DNA of 39,995 nt from Sulfurimicrobium sp. (GTDB taxonomy: Bacteria; Pseudomonadota; Gammaproteobacteria; Burkholderiales; Sulfuricellaceae): positions 1 to 39,995 of the forward strand of contig JAUYFW010000175.1 in the NCBI GenBank assembly GCA_030690835.1, in the 5' to 3' direction. The position numbers and the translations under genes were made by a program. The first letter of the stretch is position 1; each line of letters opens with the position of its first letter. This document shows, one piece after another, positions 1 to 8,251 of this stretch. The notes under the pieces are model-generated. The model did no database searches. It had not been told where the DNA came from and worked only from the letters and a program-made list of their open reading frames with translations.

Positions 1-4
1 GTTT

Positions 5-130
5 TGTGAAGCGTGAAGTCACTCGCTACGCTTTGTTTGTGAAACGTGAAATGTAAAAACACCCACTGATCCTGCTCTTTCATTTCACGCTTCACAGCAA
101 GGGCGTAGCCCAAGCGGTTTCACATTTCAC
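5..130. repeat. Degenerate TGTGAAACGTGAAATG / CATTTCACGCTTCACA repeats
   Basis: Two rightward copies (about 5-19 and 38-57) are followed by two complementary copies (81-96 and 117-130), so the stretch can fold on itself. The same word family recurs at 11699-11776 between glyA and nrdR. No coding frame of note is seen in bases 1-256; this repeat and the hairpin at 212-260 are the only structure I see there. Confidence 0.75.
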
Positions 131-211
131 TTGTCGCCTAGAGGCGCCTACTTTTGGTTCATGATTCTGGGCGGCATCTGCTGCCATGAAAGTTAGAGCC
201 AAAACACCGCT

Positions 212-260
212 GTAGGAGCGGCGCCCTCGCCGCGATTCGCGCCGGGGGCGGCGCTCCTAC
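212..260. repeat. GTAGGAGCGGCGCCC palindromic repeat
   Basis: GTAGGAGCGGCGCCC at 212-226 is complementary in 14 of 15 positions to GGGCGGCGCTCCTAC at 246-260, with a short GC-rich loop. The right arm contains the stop codon (TAG on the minus strand, 257-259) of the TlpA-like gene. Related sequence lies at 33135-33241. It could act as a transcript-end hairpin for the minus strand, but it has no clear T-run. Confidence 0.8.
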
Positions 261-799
261 TCCGCCAGCAAGGGCTCGACCAGGTCCTTGAGGCGGGCGT
301 AGTGAACCTGGCCGCTGATCTTTTTTCTGACCCGGCCCTGCTTGTCGATCACAAACGAGGTCGGTAGCCGGCTCACCCCGCCAAATGCCGCAGAAGCCTC
401 CAGCGGCGCCATCGCCACGGGAAAATGGTAGCCCTCCTTGCCGATGAACGCCGCCACCTTGCCGATATCGTCGTCCTGGCTCAGGGCGATAATCTCGAAG
501 CCCTTGGCTTGGTAATCCTGGTAGAACGACTCCATGGCGGGCATTTCATGGCGGCAATAAGGGCACCAGGTCGCCCAGAAATTCACCAGCACCACCTTGC
601 CGCGCAGTTGTTCCAGATCCAGCCTGCGACCATCCAGCAAGCTTACCTGCAGCCCTGGCGTAGCGCGGCTCTCGTCGCTGACCCAGGCCGGCGGGCGAAA
701 CCAGACATAGGCGATGGCGGCGATAAGCAATAGCGTCCACACATCGGGGCGCCACTTTTTCCAGGAAAAAAATTCGCGCAAGCGCCGCGGTAAAGCCAT
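257..799 (-). CDS. Membrane-anchored TlpA/ResA-like thioredoxin
   Basis: This is a TlpA-family thiol-disulfide oxidoreductase. It has a basic N-terminus, one hydrophobic segment (WTLLLIAAIAYVWF), a periplasmic AhpC/TSA-thioredoxin domain with the redox motif WCPYC in NFWATWCPYC, and a cis-proline region (RLPTSFVID). Such proteins reduce periplasmic disulfides or act in cytochrome c maturation; the substrate cannot be told from sequence. The tracked ORF opens at a GTG (853) inside a CCCTCTCCCGTTTCACGGGG-type hairpin that looks intergenic. I therefore prefer the ATG at 799 (MALPRRL), giving 180 aa, though its ribosome binding site is weak. The stop codon lies inside a palindromic repeat. Confidence 0.85.
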   Translation of the reverse strand: MALPRRLREFFSWKKWRPDVWTLLLIAAIAYVWFRPPAWVSDESRATPGLQVSLLDGRRLDLEQLRGKVVLVNFWATWCPYCRHEMPAMESFYQDYQAKGFEIIALSQDDDIGKVAAFIGKEGYHFPVAMAPLEASAAFGGVSRLPTSFVIDKQGRVRKKISGQVHYARLKDLVEPLLAE

Positions 800-875
800 C
801 GCTTTAACCTGAATCTCGCGCAAGCGAGCCTTCGTCCCCCTCTCCCGTTTCACGGGGGAGGGCCGGGGTGGGGGA

Positions 876-927
876 AACGGTCATGGCAAGTTTCATGACC
901 GGAAGCGAGACATTTGCCATGACCGTT
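876..927. repeat. 14-bp perfect inverted repeat
   Basis: AACGGTCATGGCAA (876-889) is exactly complementary to TTGCCATGACCGTT (914-927), separated by 24 bases. It lies in the divergent gap between the TlpA-like gene and hemJ. It may be a hairpin or a dispersed repeat; its function is not evident. Confidence 0.75.
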
Positions 928-984
928 AGTATCCTTCTTCAGAGTGTTGTCGCATGTGCCTGCATCATGGATAAAAGTACCGCG

Positions 985-990
985 TATAAT
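985..990 (+). promoter_or_regulatory. Possible -10 box for hemJ
   Basis: TATAAT matches the sigma-70 -10 consensus fully and lies 36 bases before the hemJ ATG. No good -35 box is present at 16-18 bp, so this is tentative. Confidence 0.35.
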
Positions 991-1025
991 CCTACGCCAT
1001 CTTAACCCATGGTTATTCCTGTCCC

Positions 1026-1436
1026 ATGCTCTGGATCAAAGCACTTCACATCATTTTCGTCGTAAGCTGGTTCGCCGGCCTGTTCTACCTGCCACGCCTG
1101 TTCGTGAATCACGCCATGGTGGAGGATCAGGCCACGGCGGAGCGCCTTAAACTGATGGAACACAAGCTGTACCGCTTCATGACGCCGCTGGGGGTGCTGG
1201 CACTGGTGTTCGGCTTCTGGCTGTGGCTGGGCTTCGGCTTCAGCGGCGGCTGGCTGTACGCCAAGCTGGTACTGGTAACCTTGCTTGCCGCCTACCACCT
1301 CTACTGCGGCAGGATCGTGGCGGACTTCAGAAACGACCGCAACCGCCACGGCCATGTGTTCTATCGCTGGATGAATGAGCTTCCGGTACTGATTCTGGCG
1401 GCGGTGGTGATCCTGGTGGTAGTCAAGCCGTTCTAG
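1026..1436 (+). CDS. hemJ: HemJ-type protoporphyrinogen IX oxidase
   Basis: This 136-aa integral membrane protein has about four hydrophobic helices. The N-terminus WIKALHIIFVVSWFAGLFYL, followed by PRLFVNHA, is characteristic of the HemJ (UPF0093) family, including its conserved histidine. HemJ oxidises protoporphyrinogen IX to protoporphyrin IX in the inner membrane, the penultimate step of heme synthesis. The length is normal for the family. The gene stands alone, between a palindromic gap upstream and a tandem-repeat gap downstream. Other heme genes (hemC-D-X-Y) lie about 21 kb further on. Family assignment is confident; the catalytic role comes from family knowledge. Confidence 0.93.
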   Translation: MLWIKALHIIFVVSWFAGLFYLPRLFVNHAMVEDQATAERLKLMEHKLYRFMTPLGVLALVFGFWLWLGFGFSGGWLYAKLVLVTLLAAYHLYCGRIVADFRNDRNRHGHVFYRWMNELPVLILAAVVILVVVKPF

Positions 1437-1477
1437 CCTTCAGTATTCAGTTGTTAGTTGATAGGCCGGCCTCCAAC

Positions 1478-1570
1478 TAATAGCTGACGACTAATAGCTG
1501 ACGACTAATAGCTGACGACTAATAGCTGATAGCTGATAGCTGATAGCTGATAGCTGATAGCTGATAGCTA
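1478..1570. repeat. Tandem repeat: TAATAGCTGACGAC x3 then TAGCTGA x6
   Basis: Three exact 14-mers, TAATAGCTGACGAC (1478-1519), run into six exact 7-mers, TAGCTGA (1523-1564), and a partial copy. The array fills most of the 178-bp gap between hemJ and rlmL. A related but shuffled array follows rlmL at 2758-2834. Perfect short tandem copies suggest slippage and possible length variation between strains. Confidence 0.95.
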
Positions 1571-1614
1571 TCTAGTGTATATTTCCGCCTTCCCCATCAC
1601 CAGATTCCTGCATC

Positions 1615-2757
1615 ATGCCTGAAAATTTTTTCGCCCCTTGCCCGCGCGGCCTGGAAGCCGCGCTTGGCGCCGAACTCGAAGCCCTCGGCGCAAGCGCATT
1701 GCAAGCCACCGACGGCGGCGTCGGTTTTAGCGGACCATTCGAACTGTGCTACCGCGTCAACCTGGAAAGCCGCATTGCCAGCCGCGTGCTGTGGCGCATC
1801 GGCGGCAACCGCTACCGCCGCGAGGAGGACATTTACAAAGCGGTATACGCCCTGCCCTGGCTCGACTGGTTCGATGTCACGCGTACCATCATGGTCAAGG
1901 TAAGCGCCAGGCGCTGCCCGTTACAGAGCCTGGATTTCATTACGCTCAAGATCAAGGATGCGGTATGCGACAAATTCCGCAACCTCGGCGGCGAACGCCC
2001 GAGCGTCGACACACATCTGCCGGACATTCGCATCCACGCCTTCCTCGAACAGGACTCCTTTGCCCTATATATCGACACCTCCGGCGAAGCGCTGTTCAAG
2101 CGCGGACTGCGTCGGGCAACGGTGGAAGCACCGCTACGCGAAAATCTCGCCGCCGGCATTCTCCATCTCTCCGGCTGGAAACCGGGCGAAACCCTGCTTG
2201 ACCCGATGTGCGGCAGCGGCACCTTCCTCATGGAAGCCGCGCAAATGGCGCTCGACATCCCGCCCGGCCTGGGGCGCGAATTTGCCTTCAGCAAACTGCT
2301 CAACTTCAAGGAGAAAACCTGGGAAAGCCTGCGCACAGAGGCTGCGGCACGACGCAAGCCGATGCAATTCTGCAATATTTACGGCAGCGACAAATACGGC
2401 GATACACTGAAAGTGGCACGGGAAAATCTGGAAACCGCCGGACTGCTGGAAGCGGTGGAGCTGAAACAATGCAACGTGCTGGAAGTCCCCGTTCCCACAC
2501 CGGAAGGCGTGCTGGTGACCAACCCTCCCTACGGTGTACGAATCGGCGAAGAGGAAGAACTGGCCGCTCTTTACCCCGAACTCGGCCATCTGCTCAAGCA
2601 AAGATTCACCGGTTGGCGCGCTTACTTTTTCACCGCGGATTTCCGTCTGGCCAAATTGATCCGGCTATCCGCCTCACGCCGCATTCCGCTATTCAACGGC
2701 GCGCTGGAATGCCGTTTGTTCGAATACAGGATGGTGGCGGGAGGGATGCGGAAGTAG
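1615..2757 (+). CDS. rlmL: RlmL-like 23S rRNA (guanine-N2) methyltransferase
   Basis: The protein (380 aa) starts with the FAPCPRGLEAALGAEL signature. A THUMP RNA-binding domain follows (about residues 45-155), then a Rossmann methyltransferase domain with the SAM-binding DPMCGSGTFLMEAA and the catalytic NPPYG motif of N2-guanine methyltransferases. It corresponds to the N-terminal, RlmL half of the E. coli fusion RlmKL, which makes m2G2445 in 23S rRNA. The RlmK half is absent, as is common outside gammaproteobacteria. The ATG at 1615 gives the expected N-terminus. The stop codon TAG merges with the repeat that follows. The exact target base is inferred from homology. Confidence 0.92.
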   Translation: MPENFFAPCPRGLEAALGAELEALGASALQATDGGVGFSGPFELCYRVNLESRIASRVLWRIGGNRYRREEDIYKAVYALPWLDWFDVTRTIMVKVSARRCPLQSLDFITLKIKDAVCDKFRNLGGERPSVDTHLPDIRIHAFLEQDSFALYIDTSGEALFKRGLRRATVEAPLRENLAAGILHLSGWKPGETLLDPMCGSGTFLMEAAQMALDIPPGLGREFAFSKLLNFKEKTWESLRTEAAARRKPMQFCNIYGSDKYGDTLKVARENLETAGLLEAVELKQCNVLEVPVPTPEGVLVTNPPYGVRIGEEEELAALYPELGHLLKQRFTGWRAYFFTADFRLAKLIRLSASRRIPLFNGALECRLFEYRMVAGGMRK

Positions 2758-2834
2758 CTATCAGCGTTCAGCGTTCAGCCATCAGCCAAACCGGTTCTGC
2801 TGACAGCTGATAGCTGATAGCTGACTGCTGATAG
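2758..2834. repeat. CTATCAGC / GCTGATAG palindromic repeat array
   Basis: CTATCAGCGTTCAGCGTTCAG at the left is complementary to the GCTGATAGCTGATAG-rich right part (2799-2834). It lies between convergent rlmL and pilU and uses the same word as the array at 1478-1570. It begins immediately after the rlmL stop and could fold into a long hairpin serving both converging transcripts. Confidence 0.85.
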
Positions 2835-2843
2835 CCGCCTTCC

Positions 2844-3980
2844 TCACACAATCCCCAAGTGGTCGATGCCGGACATCAGATCCTTGTCCTTGGACTCCTG
2901 GCCGTGCAGTTTGATCTTGAGTCGCAGATCGTTGACCGAATCAGCATTGCGCAATCCATCCTCGTAGCTGATCATGCCGGCCTCATAAAGATCGAACAGC
3001 GACTGGTCGAAGGTCTGCATGCCCAGTTCGCGCGACTTGGACATGATTTCCTTGATCTCGTGCACCTCGCCCTTGAAGATCAGGTCGGAAATCAGCGGTG
3101 AGTTGAGCATGATCTCGATCGCTGCTGCCCGCCCCTTGCCTTCCTTCATGGGAATCAGGCGCTGCGAGACAAAGGCCTTGAGGTTGAGGGAAAGGTCCAT
3201 GAGCAGTTGCTGGCGCCGCTCTTCCGGGAAGAAGTTGATGATCCGGTCGAGCGCCTGGTTGGTGCTGTTGGCGTGCAGGGTGGAGAGGCACAGGTGGCCG
3301 GTTTCGGCAAAGGCGATGGCGTAGTCCATGGTTTCGCGGTCGCGAATCTCGCCGATCAGAATGACATCCGGAGCCTGACGCAGCGTATTTTTCAGCGCTG
3401 CAAACCAGTTTTCGGTATCCACCCCGACCTCGCGCTGCGTGATGATACAGTTTTTGTGATCGTGCACATATTCCACCGGGTCTTCAATGGTGATGATGTG
3501 GCCGAAGCTGTTTTCGTTGCGATAACCGACCATCGCCGCCAGCGAGGTGGATTTGCCCGAACCCGTACCGCCGACGAACACCACCAGGCCGCGCTTGGTC
3601 ATGGCCACGTCCTTGAGCACTTCCGGCAGGCCCAGTTCCTCGAATTTCGGAATTTTGGCCGTGATGGTACGCAGCACCAGGCCGACGCGCGACTGCTGCA
3701 CGAAGGCATTGACGCGGAAACGGCCGATATCCGGCGGGCTGATGGCGAAATTGCATTCCTTGGTGGACTCGAACTCCGCCGCCTGCTTGCCGTTCATGAT
3801 CGCCATCGCCAATTCCTGCGAATGGGCTGGCGTGAGGGTCTGGTTGGACACCGGGGTGACCTTGCCGTCCACCTTGATGGCGGGGGGGAAACCGGCAGTG
3901 ATGAACAGGTCCGAGCCCTTCTTGCTGACCATCAGGCGCAGCAGATCATGCATGAATTTCTGCGCTTGTTCGCGTTCCAT
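2844..3980 (-). CDS. pilU: Type IV pilus retraction ATPase PilU
   Basis: This 378-aa GspE/PilT-family ATPase has a Walker A box GGTGSGKSTS, an Asp box/Walker B region (VILIGEIRDRETM) and a His box (GHLCLSTLHANS). PilU is the accessory retraction motor that works with PilT at the inner-membrane base of type IV pili. Length and position directly downstream of pilT on the same strand fit PilU rather than a second PilT, and the C-terminus lacks the AIRNLIRE motif of PilT. It is probably co-transcribed with pilT after a 54-bp gap. A 618-aa antisense ORF opposite it and pilT is a codon-bias shadow. Confidence 0.95.
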   Translation of the reverse strand: MEREQAQKFMHDLLRLMVSKKGSDLFITAGFPPAIKVDGKVTPVSNQTLTPAHSQELAMAIMNGKQAAEFESTKECNFAISPPDIGRFRVNAFVQQSRVGLVLRTITAKIPKFEELGLPEVLKDVAMTKRGLVVFVGGTGSGKSTSLAAMVGYRNENSFGHIITIEDPVEYVHDHKNCIITQREVGVDTENWFAALKNTLRQAPDVILIGEIRDRETMDYAIAFAETGHLCLSTLHANSTNQALDRIINFFPEERRQQLLMDLSLNLKAFVSQRLIPMKEGKGRAAAIEIMLNSPLISDLIFKGEVHEIKEIMSKSRELGMQTFDQSLFDLYEAGMISYEDGLRNADSVNDLRLKIKLHGQESKDKDLMSGIDHLGIV

Positions 3981-4034
3981 GGTGTTTCCTTTTCGCTAGG
4001 CGTGTTAACACGCCCTAGATACTCACTCCGGTCT

Positions 4035-5078
4035 TCACCCGCCGAAGCTGTCCTTGTTCACCGCCTTGCCACGTGCCTCGTTGGGCGCAATCACGTTACG
4101 CCGCACCAGGTCGGTGAGGCATTGATCCAGTGTCTGCATGCCCAGATTCTGGCCGGTCTGGATCGCGGAATACATTTGAGCGATCTTGTTTTCGCGGATC
4201 AGGTTCCGGATAGCCGGGGTACCGATCATGATTTCGTGCGCCGCGACCCGGCCGCTGCCGTCCTTGGTCTTGAGCAGGGTCTGCGCAATGACCGCGCGCA
4301 GGGATTCGGAAAGCATGGAACGGACCATTTCCTTTTCCGCCGCCGGGAACACGTCGATGATACGGTCGATGGTCTTGGCCGCGGAGCTGGTGTGCAGGGT
4401 ACCGAATACCAGGTGGCCGGTTTCAGCAGCGGTCAGCGCCAGACGAATGGTTTCCAGATCGCGCATCTCGCCCACCAGGACGATGTCCGGGTCCTCGCGC
4501 AGCGCCGAACGCAATGCATTGGCAAAGGACAGGGTATGTTGCCCCACCTCGCGCTGGTTGATCAGGCACTTCTTGCTCTCATGCACGAATTCGATCGGGT
4601 CTTCCACGGTGAGGATGTGGCCGTACTCGTTCTCGTTGATGTGGTTGACCATCGCCGCCAGAGTGGTCGATTTACCCGAACCGGTAGGCCCGGTCACCAG
4701 CACGATGCCACGCGGCTGGTCAGCGATTTCCTTGAAGATGGGCGGACAATTCAGTTGTTCGAGCGTCAGCACCTTGGAGGGAATGGTACGGAAAACCGCG
4801 GCGGCTCCCCGGTTCTGGTTGTATGCATTGACGCGGAAGCGTGCCAGTCCGGGAATCTCGAAGGAAAAATCGACCTCAAGATTCTCTTCGTAAAACTTGC
4901 GCTGACCGTCGTTCATGATGTCGTACACCATGCCGTGCACGCCCTTATGATCGAGCGAATCCACGTTGATGCGGCGCACGTCGCCATTGACCCGGATCAT
5001 GGGCGGCAGGCCTGCGGACAGGTGCAGGTCGGACGCCTTGTTCTTGACCGAGAAGGCGAGTAGGTCAGAGATTTCCAT
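4035..5078 (-). CDS. pilT: Type IV pilus retraction ATPase PilT
   Basis: The protein (347 aa) carries the Walker A motif GPTGSGKSTT, the acidic VLVGEMRDLETI, the His box GHLVFGTLHTSS and the C-terminal AIRNLIRE motif needed for retraction in PilT. It is the hexameric ATPase that depolymerises pilin for twitching motility, DNA uptake and surface sensing. It is the first gene of the pilT-pilU pair and is divergent from yggS across a 47-bp gap. That gap is too short for two long promoters, so their control regions probably overlap. Confidence 0.97.
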   Translation of the reverse strand: MEISDLLAFSVKNKASDLHLSAGLPPMIRVNGDVRRINVDSLDHKGVHGMVYDIMNDGQRKFYEENLEVDFSFEIPGLARFRVNAYNQNRGAAAVFRTIPSKVLTLEQLNCPPIFKEIADQPRGIVLVTGPTGSGKSTTLAAMVNHINENEYGHILTVEDPIEFVHESKKCLINQREVGQHTLSFANALRSALREDPDIVLVGEMRDLETIRLALTAAETGHLVFGTLHTSSAAKTIDRIIDVFPAAEKEMVRSMLSESLRAVIAQTLLKTKDGSGRVAAHEIMIGTPAIRNLIRENKIAQMYSAIQTGQNLGMQTLDQCLTDLVRRNVIAPNEARGKAVNKDSFGG

Positions 5079-5125
5079 TTATAATCCCCCTGTTGCGGTC
5101 GCAATGACCGATAGATAAAGCCATT

Positions 5126-5830
5126 ATGACAACAATCACAAGCGCCATGCAAGCCGTTAAACATCGCATCCTTGCCGCGGCGGCACAAAATGGCCGGACA
5201 GCCCAGTCTGTCCGGCTCTTGGCGGTAAGCAAAACCTTTCCGCCTGAAGCCGTGCGCGAGGCTTTTGAAGCGGGGCAAACGGCGTTCGGCGAAAGCTATG
5301 TCCAGGAAGCGCTGGCAAAAATCGCGGTATTACGCGACCTGCCCCTGGAATGGCATTTCATCGGCCCGCTGCAAAGCAATAAAACGCGCCAGGTGGCGGA
5401 AAATTTCGCCTGGGTGCACAGTATTGATCGCGCAAAAATCGCCGAGCGCCTCTCCGCTGCCCGACCTGCGGAACTGCCGCCCCTGCAGGTATGCCTGCAA
5501 GTAAACGTCAGTGGCGAAGCCAGCAAAAGCGGCGTAGCGCCCGAGGAAGCGGAGTCGCTCGCGGCCCATGTAAAATCCTTGCCGCGTCTTCAACTGCGCG
5601 GGCTGATGGCGATCCCCGCGCCCACGGACGATGTGGCCCTGCAGCGGCGGCAGTTCCGCATCGTGAACGAACTGCTGACGCAATTGAATCGCCGGAATTT
5701 CCAGCTGGACACCCTGTCCATGGGCATGTCGGACGATATGGAGGCGGCCATTGCCGAAGGCGCCACCCTCGTCCGGGTCGGCTCGGCGATATTCGGTACA
5801 CGAAACTACACAAAAGAGTCATCCGGCTAA
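5126..5830 (+). CDS. yggS: YggS-family PLP homeostasis protein
   Basis: This 234-aa single-domain protein folds as the alanine-racemase-type TIM barrel. It has the PLP-binding lysine in LLAVSKTFP, the family motif EWHFIGPLQSNK, and the C-terminal LSMGMSDDMEAAI with VRVGSAIFG. YggS/PLPBP proteins bind pyridoxal phosphate without known catalysis and buffer vitamin B6 levels, amino-acid and keto-acid balance. A position beside pilT is common in proteobacteria (the proC/yggS neighbourhood), but no proC is present here. Length is normal. The C-terminus TKESSG is slightly extended. Confidence 0.95.
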   Translation: MTTITSAMQAVKHRILAAAAQNGRTAQSVRLLAVSKTFPPEAVREAFEAGQTAFGESYVQEALAKIAVLRDLPLEWHFIGPLQSNKTRQVAENFAWVHSIDRAKIAERLSAARPAELPPLQVCLQVNVSGEASKSGVAPEEAESLAAHVKSLPRLQLRGLMAIPAPTDDVALQRRQFRIVNELLTQLNRRNFQLDTLSMGMSDDMEAAIAEGATLVRVGSAIFGTRNYTKESSG

Positions 5831-5879
5831 CAGTCAAACCATATAAAATCCGGCTTAGCCTCAACCAAGACCCTTCACC

Positions 5880-7322
5880 ATGCCAGACACCCGCGAAACC
5901 GCCCAGCACGAAAGCGTTCAGGAAAGCCTGAAACGCGTTGTCGCGCTTTTGCACAAGCATGAACTGGTGGAAGCCCTGGTGCACAAGCAGGACATGCCGC
6001 GCCACGACCTGGTGCAGCAACTGGTGCACAAGCAAAATCTGGCCGAGTTGCAGAAAACGCTGGATGCGCTGCACCCCGCCGACATGGCCTATATTCTCGA
6101 AGCCCTGCCGCTCGACCAGCGTCTGGTGGTATGGGAGCTGGCACGGGCGGATCGCGATGGCGAGATCCTGCTGGAAGTGTCCGATGCGGTGCGCGAATCC
6201 CTCATCGCCAGCATGGACAGCGACGAGTTGCGCGCCGCCGCCGAGCAGCTCGACACCGACGAAATCGCCGACCTGGCGCCGGATCTGCCACACGAGGTGA
6301 TCCAGGATGTGTTCGAGTCACTGGACAAGGAAGAGCAGGCGCAGTTGCAATCGGCACTGTCCTTCCCGGAAGGCACGGTAGGCGCGCTGATGGATTTCGA
6401 CATGGTCACCATACGCGAGGATGTCAGCCTGGAAACGGTGTTGATCGACCTGCGCAAACTGGGTGAACTGCCCAGCCATACCGACAAGCTATTCGTGGTC
6501 GACAGCAAGGAAAAACTGCGCGGCGTATTGCCCTTGAAGCGCCTGCTATTGCACAACCCGGACGCCCTGGTAGCGGCGGTGATGTCCGATGACCCGGTGA
6601 TTTTCAACGGCAACGACAAGGCCAGCGACGCTGCCTCGGCGTTCGAGCGCTATGACCTGGTCACGGCACCGGTAGTGGACGCTCACGACAAACTGATTGG
6701 CCGACTGACGGTGGACGAAGTGATGGACTTTATCCGCGACGAAGCGGAAAGCGACGCTCTCGCCATGGCGGGTTTGCGCGAAGAAGAAGACATGTTCGCC
6801 TCGGTATGGAAGTCCATGCAGAACCGCTGGACCTGGCTTGCCATCAATCTGGTGACGGCCTTTATCGCCTCGCGCGTGATCGGCGTGTTCGAAGGCTCGA
6901 TCGAGAAAATAGTCGCTCTCGCGGCGCTGATGCCCATTGTCGCCGGCATCGGCGGCAACTCCGGCAACCAGACCACCACCATGATCGTGCGCGGCCTGGC
7001 CCTGGGGCAGATTCACCCCAGCAACATGCGCAAGCTGTTCATCAAGGAACTGGGCGTGAGCTTGATGAACGGCCTGATCTGGGGTTCCATTCTCGGCCTG
7101 CTGGCTTATCTTCTGTATCGCAATGCCGCGCTCGGCGCGGTGATGACCGCCGCCATGGCACTCAACCTGCTGCTGGCAGCCGTCATGGGTGTACTCATCC
7201 CACTGGTCATGCACAAATTCGGGCGCGATCCCGCCGTGGGGTCGAGTGTGCTGATTACCGCCGTCACCGACAGCGGCGGGTTCTTTATTTTCCTCGGTCT
7301 CGCCACCATCTTTCTGATGTAG
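5880..7322 (+). CDS. mgtE: Magnesium transporter MgtE
   Basis: The 480-aa protein has the MgtE order: a helical N-domain with repeated LVEALVHKQ / LVQQLVHKQ segments, a CBS-domain pair (about residues 150-275), a connecting helix, and five C-terminal membrane helices with the signature GIGGNSGNQTTTMIVRGLALG and AVTDSGGFFIFLGLA. It is a homodimeric Mg2+ channel gated by Mg2+ binding to the cytosolic N and CBS domains. The gene converges on nusB with only five bases between their ends. The 49-bp upstream gap leaves no room for a magnesium riboswitch, and I see none. Confidence 0.97.
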   Translation: MPDTRETAQHESVQESLKRVVALLHKHELVEALVHKQDMPRHDLVQQLVHKQNLAELQKTLDALHPADMAYILEALPLDQRLVVWELARADRDGEILLEVSDAVRESLIASMDSDELRAAAEQLDTDEIADLAPDLPHEVIQDVFESLDKEEQAQLQSALSFPEGTVGALMDFDMVTIREDVSLETVLIDLRKLGELPSHTDKLFVVDSKEKLRGVLPLKRLLLHNPDALVAAVMSDDPVIFNGNDKASDAASAFERYDLVTAPVVDAHDKLIGRLTVDEVMDFIRDEAESDALAMAGLREEEDMFASVWKSMQNRWTWLAINLVTAFIASRVIGVFEGSIEKIVALAALMPIVAGIGGNSGNQTTTMIVRGLALGQIHPSNMRKLFIKELGVSLMNGLIWGSILGLLAYLLYRNAALGAVMTAAMALNLLLAAVMGVLIPLVMHKFGRDPAVGSSVLITAVTDSGGFFIFLGLATIFLM

Positions 7323-7327
7323 CCGGC

Positions 7328-7762
7328 TCAGGCCGGTTTCGACCCCGTCACCTCAACCGTCCGCACCTGTGCGGCCAGCTTGTCCAACACGCCGTTGACG
7401 TATTTGTAGCCATCCGTGCCGCCGTAACCCTTGGCCAGTTCGATGGCTTCGTTGATCACCACGCGGTAGGGAATTTCCACGTGATGCACGAACTCGTAGG
7501 TCGCCAGCAATAAAATGGCGCGCTCCACCGGACTCAATTCTCCCATTGGACGATCGAGGCAGGGCTGGATGCGCGCTTCCAGGGCGGTCGCATCCTTGAT
7601 CGCGCCACGCAGCATGGCGACGAAGTGCGCGTCGTCGATTTTCTCGTAGTCTTCGTTTTCACGTAGTTGCGCCTCGATGACCTCCACCGGGTCACCGGTC
7701 AACTGGCGCTGGTAGAGGCCCTGCAGGGCGAGTTCGCGCGCTTTGCGGCGGTTCTTTTTCAT
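7328..7762 (-). CDS. nusB: Transcription antitermination factor NusB
   Basis: This 144-aa all-helical protein matches NusB: an N-terminal RRKARELALQGLYQ, a central LDRPMGELSPVERAILLLATYE, and a C-terminal VVINEAIELAKGYGGTDGYKYVNGVLD. NusB with S10 (NusE) binds boxA RNA for rRNA antitermination. It is the last gene of the riboflavin cluster, 11 bases after ribH, an arrangement conserved across many proteobacteria. Confidence 0.97.
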   Translation of the reverse strand: MKKNRRKARELALQGLYQRQLTGDPVEVIEAQLRENEDYEKIDDAHFVAMLRGAIKDATALEARIQPCLDRPMGELSPVERAILLLATYEFVHHVEIPYRVVINEAIELAKGYGGTDGYKYVNGVLDKLAAQVRTVEVTGSKPA

Positions 7763-7773
7763 GTAGGGCCTAT

Positions 7774-8241
7774 TTAAATTTTCTTCAGCAGATTAGCCAT
7801 CTCGATTACCACGCGCGCGGCGTCGGCACCTTTTTCCGCCATGCGGACCAAGGCCTGCTGCTCGTCTTCGGTGGTCAAGATGGCGTTGGCGATGGGCAGA
7901 CCGCTGTCGAGCATGACGCGGGTCACGCCGCCCCCGGATTCGTTGGCCACCAGTTCGAAGTGATAGGTCTCGCCGCGAACAATTGCGCCCAGCGCGACCA
8001 GTGCATCGAACTTGCCGCTTTTGGCCATTTTCTGCAACACCAGGGGAATTTCCAGCGCGCCGGGCACGGTGGCGAGGTGAATGTCTTCCTTGGCCACGCC
8101 CAGCTTGAGCAGCTCGGTGACGCAGGCGCCCAGCAGCCCCTCGCACACGTCGATGTTGAAGCGGCTCATGGCGATGCCGACTTTCAGGCCGGCGCCGTTC
8201 AGGTCGGGATGGAATTCGGGCAGTTTATTGGGGGTTCCCAT
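7774..8241 (-). CDS. ribH: 6,7-dimethyl-8-ribityllumazine synthase
   Basis: At 155 aa this is the usual length for lumazine synthase. Signatures are [19 protein letters not shown], the [11 protein letters not shown] loop, [12 protein letters not shown] and the C-terminal [16 protein letters not shown]. It condenses 5-amino-6-ribitylaminouracil with dihydroxybutanone phosphate (made by the upstream RibB) to give lumazine, which RibE converts to riboflavin. It sits 10 bases after ribB in a continuous minus-strand cluster. Confidence 0.97.
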   Translation of the reverse strand: MGTPNKLPEFHPDLNGAGLKVGIAMSRFNIDVCEGLLGACVTELLKLGVAKEDIHLATVPGALEIPLVLQKMAKSGKFDALVALGAIVRGETYHFELVANESGGGVTRVMLDSGLPIANAILTTEDEQQALVRMAEKGADAARVVIEMANLLKKI

Positions 8242-8251
8242 ATCTGATTTC

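Noticed and set aside
3207-5063. 618-aa plus-strand ORF opposite pilU and pilT
   Set aside because: It lies entirely antisense to two well-conserved ATPases, and its residue composition is that of a complement-strand shadow of high-GC codons.
7323-7345. Short CCGGC/GCCGG hairpin between mgtE and nusB as a bidirectional terminator
   Set aside because: The stem is five base pairs and lies within the end of nusB with only a TTT run.
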